In this document: in pieces, positions 10,713 through 19,744 of the stretch
How the letters are laid out: each line of letters starts with the position of its first letter
Position numbering within the stretch: the stretch's first letter is position 1
Assembly: GCA_015039465.1 (NCBI GenBank)
Contig: MU130492.1
Location: forward strand, 62,001 to 126,000
Reading direction: 5' to 3'
DNA from: Phlegmacium glaucopus
Lineage: Eukaryota; Basidiomycota; Agaricomycetes; Agaricales; Cortinariaceae
DNA: 64,000 bases
Notes under the pieces: generated by a model
Databases searched by the model: none
What the model saw: the letters and a program-made list of their open reading frames with translations, nothing else
What the model was told of the DNA's origin: nothing
Translations under genes and position numbers: made by a program

Positions 10713-10943
10713 GTGAAAGAATATAGAGCTCGATAACGAGCTATGTTGTAAGATAAAAGTTGAGAACACGAAGAAGATGACTTGAGTTACTCTACTATAT
10801 ATACTAAAATGTGACAATGGATAAAGTGTTCAGTCAAAGCGCGTTGTGGCCCAGGCGGCCACCTGTGGCACAAAAAATTAAAAAAGGAAATCTACAACCT
10901 AGCGCATTACATAGACCACGATCAAATTTGTTTGATTGTCACA
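10713..10943 (-). repeat. Split direct repeat A1 (5' end of element)
   Basis: 231 bp, plus-strand start GTGAAAGAATATAGAG and end TTTGATTGTCACA. It matches 6358-6588 with only a few substitutions. It is the upstream terminus of the Ngaro-like element and should carry its promoter. Confidence 0.85.
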
Positions 10944-11427
10944 CATATGGTGGGTCAGAGTAGATTACATAAGATTCCAAAAAAGGAAATTTTTTACTTG
11001 GACTTGGACTCAGCTCGGACTGAACTCAGACTGAACTTGGACTGAACTTGGACTGAACTTGGACTTTTGATGTTTTTACTCGGATTACTTGGAGTCCGAT
11101 CGGATTCTGATTGGACTGGTGGGTGAGTGAAAAGTCTTGTTCAACCCCTGCAGGTTGGAAGGTAGGGTACAGTAGGGTATAGCTATGGGTACAGATTTCT
11201 TACCAACCACCTACTGAACAAGCCCTAGATCATTCAAAACAGATAAGAATTGGAGGAAATATGACCAAAATGATAGTAAGTATCATTTAGCACATATCTC
11301 CCTTATTTCTGGGCTGTTTTGGATGTTTTTGGGCTTGTTTTGACAGGTAAATCTGTGGGGTCAGCAGCAGGTACAGGTGGTACAGGTTGATGCCAAGTTA
11401 CCCTGGGGGTTACCCACAACAATCCCT

Positions 11428-11520
11428 ACAGACCACTGGTTTTATGACTTTGGGGTCTTCAGATTTTGGCCCTTGTTAGAGAGTAGGCTTTACTTGGCAG
11501 AAACCCCCTATTTGATGCCA
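11428..11520 (-). pseudogene. Antisense FunK1 fragment in MITE composite
   Basis: 93 bp that is the reverse complement of 3351-3442, including the kinase codons before the MITE insertion point at 3443. It is bracketed by family A sequence on both sides (to 11427 and from 11521). So the fragment moved with, or was copied together with, a family A MITE. Confidence 0.7.
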
Positions 11521-11591
11521 TAGGGTCAGTGGGTGCAGGTGGGGTACAGGTTGATGCCAAATTACCTCAGGGTTACCTGTGACAATCCCTA

Positions 11592-11835
11592 GGCCATTAT
11601 AACAAAGAAGTCTATTGAGCATGAGCCTCAGCATGACATTGAGTCATTCATCCATGTCCCCATTTATAGCATGACTAGAAAGGTGGTCCTTGAGTCAAGA
11701 TCATTAGATGAGGATATGTGCAAGAAACTGCATCAATTCTTTCATTCCACATTTGGGTGGATGAAGCTTTATGACATTTGGATCTCTAGGAAAGGACAAG
11801 TACCATTCTCAATTGAATTTCTTTTCCAAAGTCTT
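11592..11835 (+). pseudogene. FunK1 kinase relic, C-terminal part
   Basis: Reads KKSIEHEPQHDIESFIHVPIYSMTRK, aligning with VVHEASDDIESFIWVLSYSVMRN of the intact kinases and directly continuing the exon that stops at 4916. A following 'DMCKKLHQFFHSTFG' matches 'SLRDTFNLAFG'. Downstream of ~11835 the similarity switches to another host sequence also present at 24.2 kb. Confidence 0.7.
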
Positions 11836-11988
11836 ATCACTGCACCAATGGTGGAGCTCTTGGTGGATTTGGATGGTTGGCTGCTGCACTCCAGATTGCC
11901 ATTGAGATGGAATCCCACACTGCTCATTTATACATATCTATTATCTGCATTGGACAATTAGGCAATCTGGCAGATGGTTTGATAAATG
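11836..11988 (+). pseudogene. Fragment of unidentified host gene X
   Basis: One frame reads a stretch ending 'IAIEMESHTAHLYISIICIG', closely resembling 'WVVIEMESHPTHSYVSVICIG' encoded at 24.2 kb. The match resumes after the retroelement insertion (from 12536). The function of gene X is not recognised. Confidence 0.4.
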
Positions 11989-12535
11989 TGTTGGAATATT
12001 CTAGTTACATTATGTGCTAGTCATGTCATATTGCATCATAATTGCATAGTAGTACATTGACCAATAGTGGATACAGCTTGTAGATTACTATCATTAGTAC
12101 AGCCACAGCCTGTAGCATAAGAAAGCTCCACATCCCTTCCCAATGCTCCAGTTAGTAAGTTGGTGATGCTTGTTAGTATATTTTTGGAAAGTTTTGGACT
12201 CCTTAGTATGTTTTTTGTCTTTCCTATGCTCCACATTAATCCTGGCTAGCTTGAGGAGCATGTTGGAATATTCTAGTTACATTACATGCTAGTCATGTCA
12301 TATTGCATCATAATCGCATAGTAGTATGTTGACCAATAGCAGATACAGCTTGTAGATTACTATCATTAGTACAGCCACAGCCTGTAGCATATTTAAGCAC
12401 ATCGATAAGGAGGTGACTCCTTATTGGTGTGAACCAATACTATTGCATACTCCTGCCCTCACACAGTGCCTAAGCTATTCTATTACTTAAGTCATCTTGC
12501 AAGTTTTAGTTCTTTACGCCATCACAAATTCAACA
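11989..12535 (+). mobile_element. Internally deleted copia-like element
   Basis: Flanked by AAATG at 11984-11988 and 12536-12540. It begins TGTTGGAATATTCTAG with ~128 bp of LTR, continues with ~145 bp of internal remnant ending TTGAGGAGCA, a plausible polypurine tract, and finishes with a full 275-bp LTR (12261-12535, ending AATTCAACA). The 5-bp duplication shows the miniature structure spans both LTRs, either a TRIM-like unit or a deletion derivative. It is non-coding; a TTAAGC/TATTTAAGC promoter-like box lies in the 3' LTR. Confidence 0.6.
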
Positions 12536-12540
12536 AAATG

Positions 12541-13152
12541 TTCCTCACATTACTAATATGTATCACTTCAAAGCAATGTATGGAGCAACTACAGTTGTGG
12601 ACAAACAAAGTCAACAAAAATATTTGACTGTAGATCTACAAGCCACAATATGATATATTGCCCTTTTTATCATGGGAACATCATAATAGGTACCATTTGA
12701 GGCATCCTCTTTTGAACACTGAGTGGTTGAGCCACAATTCAAGTCTGACACCAGAGAACAGGTCAGCAGTAACCTTGAGAATATTTGAAATGTGATGGTA
12801 GTATTCAAGCTTCAAAGTTATTATGGAGAGCTGATGACAACAATGAAGATATGCAGGAGGGAGGAGACCGGTGATGGAATTTATTGGACTCAGTAAATAG
12901 TAGTTGATGATATTAATTCATGTTTGGCCAGTGCAGGTCTAGCACCTTCCAAACAAGTAAGGAAAAGAGAGAAAACTAATGGTATGAACTATATTGTGCT
13001 GACTAATCCATCTGAGCTTGTGAGAAGCAAGTCTTAGCACATACTTTATTGGGCTAACTGGGAAGAGGTGGCAACCCTGGGTTGTTCAGAAACAGAAGAG
13101 GCACTGGTCAAGTGTCCCAAAGTGCTATGATGCACCTTGATGCCATCACAAA
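12541..13152. other. No gene seen
   Basis: Starts with host-repeat sequence also found at 21.55 kb (ACTAATATGTATC...ATGTATGGA) and continues as AT-rich DNA with only short incidental ORFs. No element ends were recognised. Confidence 0.3.
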
Positions 13153-13452
13153 TAGGGATTATTGTGGGTAACTCCAGGATAACTTGGCACCAACCTGTAC
13201 CCCACCTGTACCTGCTGCTGACCCCACAGATTTACCTGGCAAAACAAGCCCAAAAACATCCAAAACAGCCCAGAAATAAGGGAGATATGTGCTAAATGAT
13301 ACTTACTATCATTTTGGTCATATCTCCTCCAATTCTTAATGATCTAAGGCTCATTCTGTAGGTGGCAGGTACAGAAATCTGTGCCCATACCTATATCCCA
13401 CTGTACTTTACCTGCCAACCCACAGGGGTTGAAAAACCTGTGACAATACCTA
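13153..13452. mobile_element. MITE family A copy 4
   Basis: About 300 bp from AGGGATTATTGTGGGTAAC to CCTGTGACAATACCTA, uninterrupted and non-coding. The flanks ATCACAAAT and ATTGCAAAC are weakly similar, as for an old 9-bp duplication. This copy is the simplest template for the family consensus. Confidence 0.65.
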
Positions 13453-13892
13453 ATTGCAAACCTACATAACTTAGGGTCTGTTCAGTAGCCATAAGTCAGT
13501 TATATTATAGCTTATTGATGGCAGCTGATGGTGTTGGGCTGTTTCCGGTTTTCCAAACCTTACCACACATACCTAATTAGTCAATCTCAAATATTTTAAT
13601 TTGTAACATCAAGTAAATAAATAAACATTATAAAAATATTTGAGTTTCCCCCCAAACGCCAGTAGGTCCCTAAAATACATGGATCCCATTTGGAACTATC
13701 TTAAAAATAGCTACATGTCTTTCTCAGTATTTGCAGGAGACCCACCAGATTTGGGGGGGAGGGAGATATAGTCACTCAAATATTTCCTTAATATTTACTA
13801 ATTTATTTGATACTATGGATTAAAATATTTGAGATTGACTAATTAGGTATGTGTGGTAAGGTTTGGCAAACCAGAACAACTCGACACCATCA

Positions 13893-15252
13893 TGTTAGAG
13901 GATAACCATGTCAAGGATAATCCAAGACAGGCCAAGCCTGTTAGGGCAATGAGGGAACCCGGGAACCAAGTTTAATTCAAAGGTAGTTATCTTTGATAAC
14001 TACCTTTCACCTTTATACTACATGTGTGTGAGCAAATACAACTATATATGGCTAGTACATAATAGAAGGCAGGGTGCATGTGATATACGGCGAGAATAGA
14101 ACTGACATCTCACAATGTCATTGGCGAAGGGTCAACTACTACTACAATAAGGGGAAGTCCATAAAGGGTAGGTCAGGGAACATGGCTAGTAATACAAACA
14201 TAGAGTAAAGTGAATGCAGAACATAGCTAAGCATACCTAGGGGATACAATAAGGTATCCCCTAACAAAGCCCTGTACATTGTTATTGACCAAGGTGCAGA
14301 ACCAATATCTGCACCTTGACTATTTATACTAATGTACATGGTCTGTGCACTTTGTATGTATGTGTGTGTATAGTGATAAGGATCAGTCATGTAATATTAA
14401 ACTACTAAGTGGATAGCTAACCAGGCTCATGACTAAGGCATAATGACTAAGACTACAGATCTAGGTCTGGGAGACAGGTAAGGGTAGGTGCTAGGGTAGA
14501 CTTGGGTAGTAAGCTCATGATGGGATGTCACATGGTGGCAGAGTGTTACATTCCGTCATACGTGACTCCGGTCCGACTCCGACGGAGTTGTTTCCGGTAG
14601 TCCGTACTCCTTTCCAGTACCCTCCCTTGTTTCCGGTTCTACTCCACCTACGTCCGACTCCGAGACTTTTCCATATCATTCCGACTCTTCCGACGTCACT
14701 CCAAACCCATTACCACTTCTTCACCTCTACCACTATTCTTTGTCATCATCCTTCCCACCATCAGTCAGCATACCCGCCATGGATTATTCACCCAAGAATG
14801 CAGGACCTTTCCGGGAGCAGAACGCAGCACTTATATTTATCTTTTATATTTCGGTTGCTATTCCTTTATTTATTTAAGTACTCGAAACTTGTATGTTTTC
14901 CCTCAGTTTGAATATCAACTTAGTTTCCTCCTCTTGTTTTTCCTCTAAGTCACTGAGGTCTTCCAACTTGTTACTTTCCTCTTCCGTTCCGAAATCAGGA
15001 CACCTTAGGAGCTGGGCGGCACAGCACACACGCTGAGGCCAACGTCCTTTCTGGGTTACTGTTCCGGTTCCGTTCCGGAGTAACTCCGACGTGACTCCTT
15101 TGTTTTTAAACTTAACACAGAGGGTGTCAGGTAGTGCTGTAGAGCTAGGCAGTAGCATAGGGTAACCATATAATGGGTGAGATCAATAGATGGGTGGTGC
15201 TATGTGTAAGACTGGGAGGTGTAGGGTAGGACCAAAGGGAGGTTCCCTGACA
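13893..15252 (+). mobile_element. Solo LTR, family C relative, nested LTR
   Basis: Starts TGTTAGAGGATAACCATG and ends GGTTCCCTGACA, with CATCA duplicated at 13888-13892 and 15253-15257. The interior shares long stretches with the family C LTR at 649-1656 (for example CATTGTTATTGACCAAGGTG). It contains the family B LTR 14544-15117; without it the LTR is ~0.78 kb. Confidence 0.7.
14544..15117 (+). mobile_element. Solo LTR, family B copy 4
   Basis: 574 bp, TGTTACATTCCGTC to AAACTTAACA, with CAGAG duplicated at 14539-14543 and 15118-15122. It is nested in a family C-type LTR, repeating the C-then-B order seen at 0.6-1.7 kb. Confidence 0.8.
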
Positions 15253-15310
15253 CATCAGCTGCCATCATTAAGCTATAATATAACTGACTTAGAGCTTGCT
15301 CAGATGCTGT

Positions 15311-15713
15311 TATTTCAAGAAATATAAACAAATAACAGCATATTTTTCTCAGCTTGAGATGGCAAGGCCATACAAAGTTTGAAATTGATCTGATCTGATT
15401 GATGGATTAACACTTGATCTTGTCAATGGAACCTGCTGAAGACCCTCTTGCTATGCGCTATTGGCTTCATATCCAGCTTAATCAATAGTTCTCCTAGTCA
15501 GCATCACTTTAACCAGTTCCCTTGCTTTATTCCACCCATCACACCAAATAAGGACAGGCAGGAAACATCCTGCACCTTATCATACATCTATCCTCACCAG
15601 TGCAGCTTGGGTGACATAATTGCTCACCAGGCATCCAGAACAAATTTGATGTGAGTTGGGGATGCATTATGAGACATTTGTTGAGCTTGTTGACACCCTT
15701 CGACACATGGGAC
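15311..15713. other. No gene seen
   Basis: A non-repetitive-looking AT-rich stretch between two repeat blocks. Only short ORFs without recognisable motifs. Confidence 0.25.
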
Positions 15714-16718
15714 TGTTACATTCCGTTATACATTACTCTGGTCCAGCTCCATCAGAGTTGTCTCCAGTAGTCCATGCTTTGTTCCAGTACTTTCCCTTGT
15801 ATCCGGATTACTCTTCCTACATCCAACTCTGAGACCTTTCCATGTCATGCCAGCTCCTCTGGAATTACATGTTTTCCCTTACATCCGGAATACTCCTTCC
15901 TACAACTAGCTCTGAAGATTTCCCATATCATTCCAGCTCCTCCAGATTTACTCCAAACCCGTTTCCCTCATCTTCACCATAACAACCACATCTTTGTCAT
16001 CACTTTCCCATTATCAGTCAGCACACCAGCATCAGATTATTCACCCAAGAATGCAGGACTTTCCAGGAGCAGAGTGCAGCACTTTATATTTATCTTCCAT
16101 ATTTCAGTTGCTATTCCTTTTACTATTTAAGTACTCAAAGCTTGTACCTTTTCCTCAGTTTCAAATATCAACTTAGTTTCCCTCTCTTATTCTTTCTCTA
16201 AGTCCCTGCGACTTCTGGTTCCACTCTGTTCCATTCTTACTCCAAAATTAGGACACGAAGGTTTAGGGTAGCACAGCATATACACTGAGGCCTGTCTATA
16301 CTCCAAACCCGTTACCACTTCTTCACCACTACCACTATTCTTTGTCATCATCCTTCCCACCATCAGTCAGCATACCTGCCATGGATTATTCACCCAAGAA
16401 TGCAGGACTTTCTCCAGGAGCAGAACACAGCACTTATGTTTATATTCTATATTTCAGTTGCTATTCCTTTTATATTTAAGTACTCGAAACTTGTATGTTT
16501 TTTCCTTAGTTCGAATATCAACTTAGTTTCCCTTCCTTGTTCTTCCTCTAAGTTCTTTGCAACTTCCAGTTCCACTCTGTTTCCATTCTCACTCTGAAAT
16601 AAGGACACGAAGGTTCTGGGTAGCACAGCACATAAGCTGAGGCTAAGTCCTATTCCGTTCCATGGATCTGTTCCGTTACTCCGACCGATATTCTGGAACA
16701 GAGTTCTAGAACTTAACA
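15714..16718 (+). mobile_element. Two fused family B LTR copies
   Basis: 15714-~16295 is a strongly diverged LTR starting TGTTACATTCCGTTATAC and containing an internal partial duplication. From ~16297 a second, better preserved but 5'-truncated copy runs to AGAACTTAACA at 16718. No matching 5-bp duplication joins the outer ends, so the pair is a recombinant. A family A MITE remnant follows (16719-16888). Confidence 0.6.
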
Positions 16719-16897
16719 TATGACCAAAACAATAGTAACTATTGTTTAGTACATATCTTGCTCATTTCTGGATCGTTTGGGGTGTTTTTGGGCTTATTTT
16801 GACAGGTAAACCCGCGGGTTTGGCAGGTAGGGGTCACTGGGGTACGGGTAAGGGTTGGTGTTGAGATACCCCAGGGTTACCCACGACAATCCCTATG

Positions 16898-17727
16898 AAG
16901 AACTAAGACTTGCAAGATGACTTAAGTGAGAGCTTAGGCACTATGCGAGGGCAGGAGTATGCAATAGTATTTAGTGATGCCAAAGTTCAGTTCTGAACTG
17001 ACTCACTGAACCTGAACTGACTGAACTGAACTGAACTGAACTGAAAAGTTCAGTTCAGTTCAGGCATATGGAGAATTGGCAGTTCATCCAGTTCGAACTG
17101 AACTGAACTGCTGAACTGATAGGTCCTCGAAGGATGAGAAATTCCTATATATTGATCCATGTTTCCTGGAAATTGGTTCTTTGGTGATGTACAAATGATT
17201 TGGAAGTCCTTTTGGGAGTAAAACAATGATTGAGCAAGGAGATAATGACCATATGATGTGATTATGTTATATATTAGAATTATCCATTTTGGAACATAAA
17301 TACAAATCAGTGGTGTTATATATTCTCAAGGGGTCCTGAGATTATACTGAGTAGAAATTGGGTGCCTAAGGCCTAAGGATGGTCCTTGGACGATGGAATT
17401 TCCAATAATAAGTAAAATATAGAATTTATAACAGTTCTTCAGTTCAGTTCAGTTCAAACCGGTTCTTTAACAGTTCAGTTCAGTTCAGGAAAAACTTAGT
17501 CAGTTCAGTTCTCAGTTCAGCAAAAAATGCTGCTGAACTGAACTGAACTGAACTTTGGCATCACTAATAGTATTGGTTCACACTGATACACTTAAATACT
17601 TTACAACTGTGGCTGTACTACTGATAGTAATCTACAAGCTTTATCTGCTATTGGTCAACATACTACTACCCAATAATGATGCAATATGGCACAACTAGCA
17701 TGCAATAGTTCTAGAATATTCCAACAA
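16898..17727 (-). mobile_element. Truncated copia-like LTR (minus), split by MITE
   Basis: The reverse complement of the LTR at 12261-12535: it starts near GAAGAACTAAGACTTGC and ends TAGAATATTCCAACA. Its outer end is cut off by a family A remnant, and it is interrupted by the hAT MITE 16972-17566. Confidence 0.65.
16972..17566. mobile_element. hAT-type MITE
   Basis: 595 bp with terminal inverted repeats TAGTGATGCCAAAGTTCAG / CTTTGGCATCACTA and a perfect 8-bp duplication ATAGTATT at 16964-16971 and 17567-17574. Dense GTTCAG/CTGAAC runs fill both subterminal regions, candidate transposase-binding sites. It lacks a transposase ORF. TAGTG termini plus an 8-bp duplication are the hAT signature. 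Confidence 0.85.
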
Positions 17728-17929
17728 TGCATACCAAACAGACCCTTATATATCAAGAAATCTGTTCAAAAAGTTGGCAAACAGAACCAGTCATGGGAAC
17801 AAGTTTGGAGATGTGTTTTTAGAGGTATTTTGCTCAAATTTTGCTATCCTGAGTTCAAATCTGCAATCAGAATGACCAAATTTTCAGCCAATCACAAGAT
17901 ATTGAATTTGTTGTTTGTTTGTCCGTGAT

Positions 17930-18860
17930 TGTATAATACCAGCAAAAAATATGGCTTTTTCATGTCGCAGAGAGAAAAAACTTACTACTATAAAAAACTA
18001 CATTTCAAATTTCTTCCTTCCTTACATTCGCATCAAGACCTTTTTTTTGGCCAAAAAGGTTTCCTGCAAACCAACACAAAATCGTATCTAATCTTATTCC
18101 ATTCAGAAAATCTGAAACGCAGACGTATTTCGATCTGGAAGCCTTGTGAAAAGACAGGCATTATAAAATTCAAAGCAATATCAAGAGAGTGTTGGAAGAA
18201 GTCGTTGAAGGAGAGTGTCAAACCTCCAGCCTATAAAATTTGCTCCGCAACGTGGCCACTTGGAAGTAGAGGAATCTGACGGTCCTGAACCAGTACCTCA
18301 CCTCAGGCTCGCCCACCAAGCATGACCGCGAATCTGAGCTCGAAAAGACAGGCCTTGGGTTCCATTATTCTACCGCACAATACTCCTACTAGTACCCTCG
18401 CACGATAAACCACCCTGGCTCCTCGAAATGCCCATGCTCAGCAAAATATTTCTTCAATTCTTCCACCTTGTCCGCACTCGGTATAAAACTGTCTTCACGT
18501 CGCGTGCACTGCACGATTGCGATCGCGTTCCTCCCTTGGCTTTTCCCAATATGAATGACCCTGGATGCCACTTGATGTAGGTCAGTTTCCACTCCTTTGA
18601 TCTTCCAACTTTCAACCCGGAATTTCACAAACACGCCTAACATGTATTTATCAAAGCTCGCTTCAACTTTCCTGCAATCTTTCTCGTCTTCCGGGGAGAG
18701 CTTGGGCTGGCGAGCGTACATAGCTTCGTTGTCGAGAAGGAAGCCCCAAATGACGTAGCGGCGATAGCGTAGGCGAGGATTGAGGAGTTGAGAGCGTGGG
18801 GTCTTAGATGCCATAGCTGGTCTTCGAGGTGAGCGGGCATCAGATAATGTGAATGCTACG
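17930..18860. repeat. Segmental repeat unit 1
   Basis: The first of three similar segments (others 21550-22620 and 24335-25395). Each runs from an AATATGGCTTTTTCATGTCGC block through a polypyrimidine tract and GGCCAAAAAGG to the 3' end of a minus-strand 138-142 aa gene and its upstream region. A truncated fourth copy lies at 40650-40800. Confidence 0.7.
18389..18814 (-). CDS. Conserved small protein, copy 1 (unrecognised)
   Basis: 141 aa, intronless, starting MASKTPRSQLLNPRLRYRRY. I do not recognise a domain. Visible features are a basic N-terminus, an aromatic patch YVIWGFLLDNE, an acidic KLSPEDEKD segment, WKIKGVETD, a probable beta-strand AIAIVQCTRRED, and a C-terminal acidic helix with aromatic end (KVEELKKYFAEHGHFEEPGW). 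No signal peptide or membrane span. An ATG 26 nt upstream opens an overlapping out-of-frame ORF beginning MPAHLEDQLWHL, conserved in all three copies. Conservation across copies favours the 141-aa frame as the real product. Confidence 0.6.
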   Translation of the reverse strand: MASKTPRSQLLNPRLRYRRYVIWGFLLDNEAMYARQPKLSPEDEKDCRKVEASFDKYMLGVFVKFRVESWKIKGVETDLHQVASRVIHIGKSQGRNAIAIVQCTRREDSFIPSADKVEELKKYFAEHGHFEEPGWFIVRGY

Positions 18861-19190
18861 TACCTTTACTGGGTGGTTGCTGCATCATAATTATGGAAGC
18901 ACGTAGTCTGCATGTAGTCGCGCCCACCAAACCGCAAAGTGATCACGTGTTGCTTCCCACGTCCAACGCATCTTCTAATTAATGCTCTGTTCTCTCATCG
19001 TAGACGCGTTATCCATCATTGTGTAGTAGAGAATTGGTACAGAACCTGGCAGTAACTCCACTCCAATCCATCGTGCAATAAACCGAAGAAACGGGTTAAT
19101 TTATGATTTTCGGCATCAGTTAAAGCTACGGAATTGCTGCCTAGAGATGTATTTGGGTGATTGGCAGGATTTATATCGAGTTCAGATCTG

Positions 19191-19520
19191 TTATTGTCGA
19201 TAACAGCCGCGGTGCAATACTAATGGAGAAGCCAGCAATTTTCTGAGGTCTTTTAGGGGCCAGAGTATCTGGGTTTTCGTCATTTGGCCGTTTTGTGGTA
19301 CGTAATTGCATTTGGAGCTGGCTGGGGTCAATGAAACGAGTGTGGTGAAGTTGGATGTGCTGTGAGCAGCTGCTGTGTCATAGGGTAGTGATGAGATGTA
19401 TGTTTGTTGCCAGGTAGTAGAGAATGTTGATGCTGTACCTGGGGGATTTTCTAGTTTTATATGCATATTGGGGCGTTTCGTTGTGCGATGGAGACCAAAA
19501 CGCCATTGAATTCTCAACAA
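19191..19520 (-). other. Open reading frame without support
   Basis: 109 codons on the minus strand with low-complexity Ser/Thr content and no recognisable motif. It lies between the first segmental repeat and the gene at 19745. Listed only because the stretch 18870-19740 is otherwise empty. Confidence 0.15.
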
Positions 19521-19744
19521 TCAAACGACGCGACGGCACGCATCCTCGTTTAACGAGGTCACATGATATTTGTGTGGGAATAAATGCAAAATGAAATTTT
19601 AGTACGGTTTGGTGGGCCGCGACTAAGAGCAGACTCCATATGAAAGAGATCGACTCATCATCAACTGATTATCGGTAGTTTACGAAGTCTGCCTACGGGA
19701 GACTAGAAAAGAGTTGTAAGCTTCAATAATCTTCTCGCCTTACA

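Larger units (their letters stand above)
6195..10943 (-). mobile_element. Ngaro/PAT-like YR retroelement, complete
   Basis: A 4749-bp element, read on the minus strand: repeat A1 (10943-10713), Gag, RT/RNase H, tyrosine recombinase, repeat B1 (6749-6667), repeat A2 (6588-6358), repeat B2 (6277-6195). A1/A2 are each 231 bp and near-identical; B1/B2 are each 83 bp. The order A1-ORFs-B1-A2-B2 is the split-direct-repeat layout of PAT/Ngaro elements in the DIRS order, which replicate through a circular intermediate and integrate by tyrosine recombinase instead of a DDE integrase. No methyltransferase-type domain of DIRS1 was seen, favouring Ngaro. All three ORFs are open and the repeats little diverged, so the copy looks recent. 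Confidence 0.85.
5866..11139. mobile_element. hAT-like MITE E split by Ngaro element
   Basis: Left part 5866-6194 and right part 10944-11139 form one ~0.5-kb non-coding element once the Ngaro-like element is removed. Diverged terminal inverted repeats run from TGAGGTCTTTACACT and from the complement of GAGTGAAAAGTCTTG. Subterminal blocks carry repeated CAGTCCGAG/GGACTGAACTT-type motifs. The heptamer TTCAACC flanks both ends (5859-5865, 11140-11146). It was inserted in a family A MITE. Confidence 0.55.
5841..11591. mobile_element. Family A MITE composite with gene fragment
   Basis: Outer ends are AGGGATTGTCATGGG (5841) and GTGACAATCCCTA (11591). Disregarding the later insertion 5866-11139, the composite is a family A body (to ~11427), a 93-bp antisense kinase fragment (11428-11520), and a second family A tail (11521-11591). 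The host sequence on either side is the same FunK1 exon. AGGCCTTTGT (left, once the neighbouring LTR is discounted) and AGGCCATTAT (right) may be a decayed target duplication. The arrangement resembles Pack-MULE-style gene-fragment carriage. Confidence 0.5.
13475..15310. mobile_element. Foldback/MITE D, interrupted by LTR
   Basis: Long inverted repeats. 13490-13680 (AAGTCAGTTATATTATAGC ... CACACATACCTAATTAGTC) is mirrored by 13745-13892 continuing at 15258-15290. The arms are ~200 bp and face each other over a short centre. The right arm is split by the family C LTR at 13893-15252. The terminal GGGTCTGTTCAGTAGCC is typical of hAT-derived MITEs. No coding capacity. Confidence 0.6.
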
